Assembly: GCF_002289345.1 (NCBI RefSeq) | Contig: NZ_NSDG01000028.1 | Span: forward strand, 86,683 to 135,719 | DNA length: 49,037 bases | Reading direction: 5' to 3' | From: Pseudoalteromonas sp. HM-SA03 | GTDB taxonomy: Bacteria; Pseudomonadota; Gammaproteobacteria; Enterobacterales; Alteromonadaceae | Part shown: in pieces, positions 48,711 through 49,037 of the stretch | Layout of the letters: every line of letters begins with the position of its first letter | How positions within the stretch are numbered: position 1 is the stretch's first letter | The notes under the pieces: model-generated | What the model was told of the DNA's origin: nothing | Seen by the model: only the letters and a program-made list of their open reading frames with translations | The model's database searches: none | Translations under genes and position numbers: made by a program

Positions 48711-49037
48711 ACTACCGTAGCAGCGGCTTTACGCCGCGACAACTCTAAAACAGCAACGCGACACCCAAACTCCGAGTTTCTATTGATTATTATTCATCTC
48801 ACACTACCGTAGCAGCGGCTTTACGCCGCGACAGCTTTAAAACAGCAACGAAACACCCAAACTCCTAGTTTCTATTGATTATTATTCATCCCACACTACC
48901 GTAGCAGCGGCTTTACGCCGCGACAGTTTTTCAAACATCGATACAAAGCAATACCTAAACTCTACACTTCTATTGATTATCGTCCATCTCACATTGTCGT
49001 AGCAGCGGCTTTACGCCGCGACAACTCTAAAACAGCA
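48711..49037 (+). repeat. Tandem array of GTAG-type REP-like repeats
   Basis: Four head-to-tail copies start at 48711, 48803, 48895 and 48993, giving units of 92, 92 and 98 bp and a fourth cut by the window end. Each has GTAG, then CA, then the stem GCGGC-TTTAC-GCCGC, followed by GACA. An AT-rich spacer ending in TCTATTGATTAT-type sequence and CAT(C)TCACA is shared by the complete units. The GTAG-plus-hairpin pattern is that of REP elements mobilised by RAYT transposases. No such transposase gene is in the window. Confidence 0.85.

Noticed and set aside
48711..49037. Possible CRISPR array
   Set aside because: The whole unit including spacer is repeated and the hairpin is flanked by GTAG; there are no unique spacers between short repeats and no cas genes.

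Overview
The window looks like chromosome of a marine gammaproteobacterium of the Alteromonadales, most likely Pseudoalteromonas or a close relative. The evidence is gene content: a DbpA helicase, BaeSR-type envelope regulators, a TonB-dependent receptor with esterases, many secreted proteins and lipoproteins, DUF3297 and DUF6172 proteins, and GTAG-type palindromic repeats. The base composition is moderately AT-rich. I see no rRNA, tRNA, CRISPR array, insertion sequence or prophage.

Layout. 1-3650: the 3' part of dbpA, then a gene-poor stretch holding a possible leader-peptide-type RiPP precursor (1687-1872), a 56-aa protein, a DUF3297 gene and a dead GNAT acetyltransferase with an in-frame amber codon. 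3653-9595: a secreted LAS-type metallopeptidase overlapping an unknown exported protein, then a di-heme cytochrome c peroxidase/MauG-type gene closely followed by baeS- and baeR-like genes. 9728-13494: an NAPE-PLD-like metallo-beta-lactamase lipoprotein and three genes of unknown function. 13569-18031: a LysR regulator divergent from a short-chain dehydrogenase, and a large DUF2339 membrane protein. 18275-23946: lipoprotein, coiled-coil and small membrane proteins, a GNAT enzyme coupled to a MerR-methyltransferase fusion, and an M1-like exported peptidase.

24136-29748: an uptake and hydrolysis locus made of a TonB-dependent receptor, an HSL-family esterase, a secreted alpha/beta hydrolase and an AraC regulator. 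29858-31677: a frameshifted remnant of a secreted protein and an acyltransferase-3 membrane protein. 31745-35219: a GST, CurA-like reductase and DJ-1/PfpI-type operon divergent from a LysR gene. 35244-39985: a membrane protein, a small exported protein, a membrane-anchored LytTR regulator and a secreted S33-type hydrolase.

40148-45537: a complete chaperone-usher pilus locus (chaperone, usher, two-domain tip-like protein, two tandem pilins). A near-consensus sigma-54 promoter lies just ahead of the first pilin gene, so pilin synthesis may be controlled separately from the assembly machinery. 45658-49037: a coiled-coil membrane protein, DUF6172, a SpoU-family RNA methyltransferase, a fatty acid desaturase, and four head-to-tail copies of a 92-98 bp repeat carrying a GTAG-flanked hairpin that runs off the window.

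The best candidates for new biology are the orphan RiPP-like precursor, the sigma-54-controlled pilus with duplicated pilins, the MerR-methyltransferase/GNAT pair, the di-heme/BaeSR operon and the tandem REP-like array. All functional assignments come from reading the sequence without database searches.
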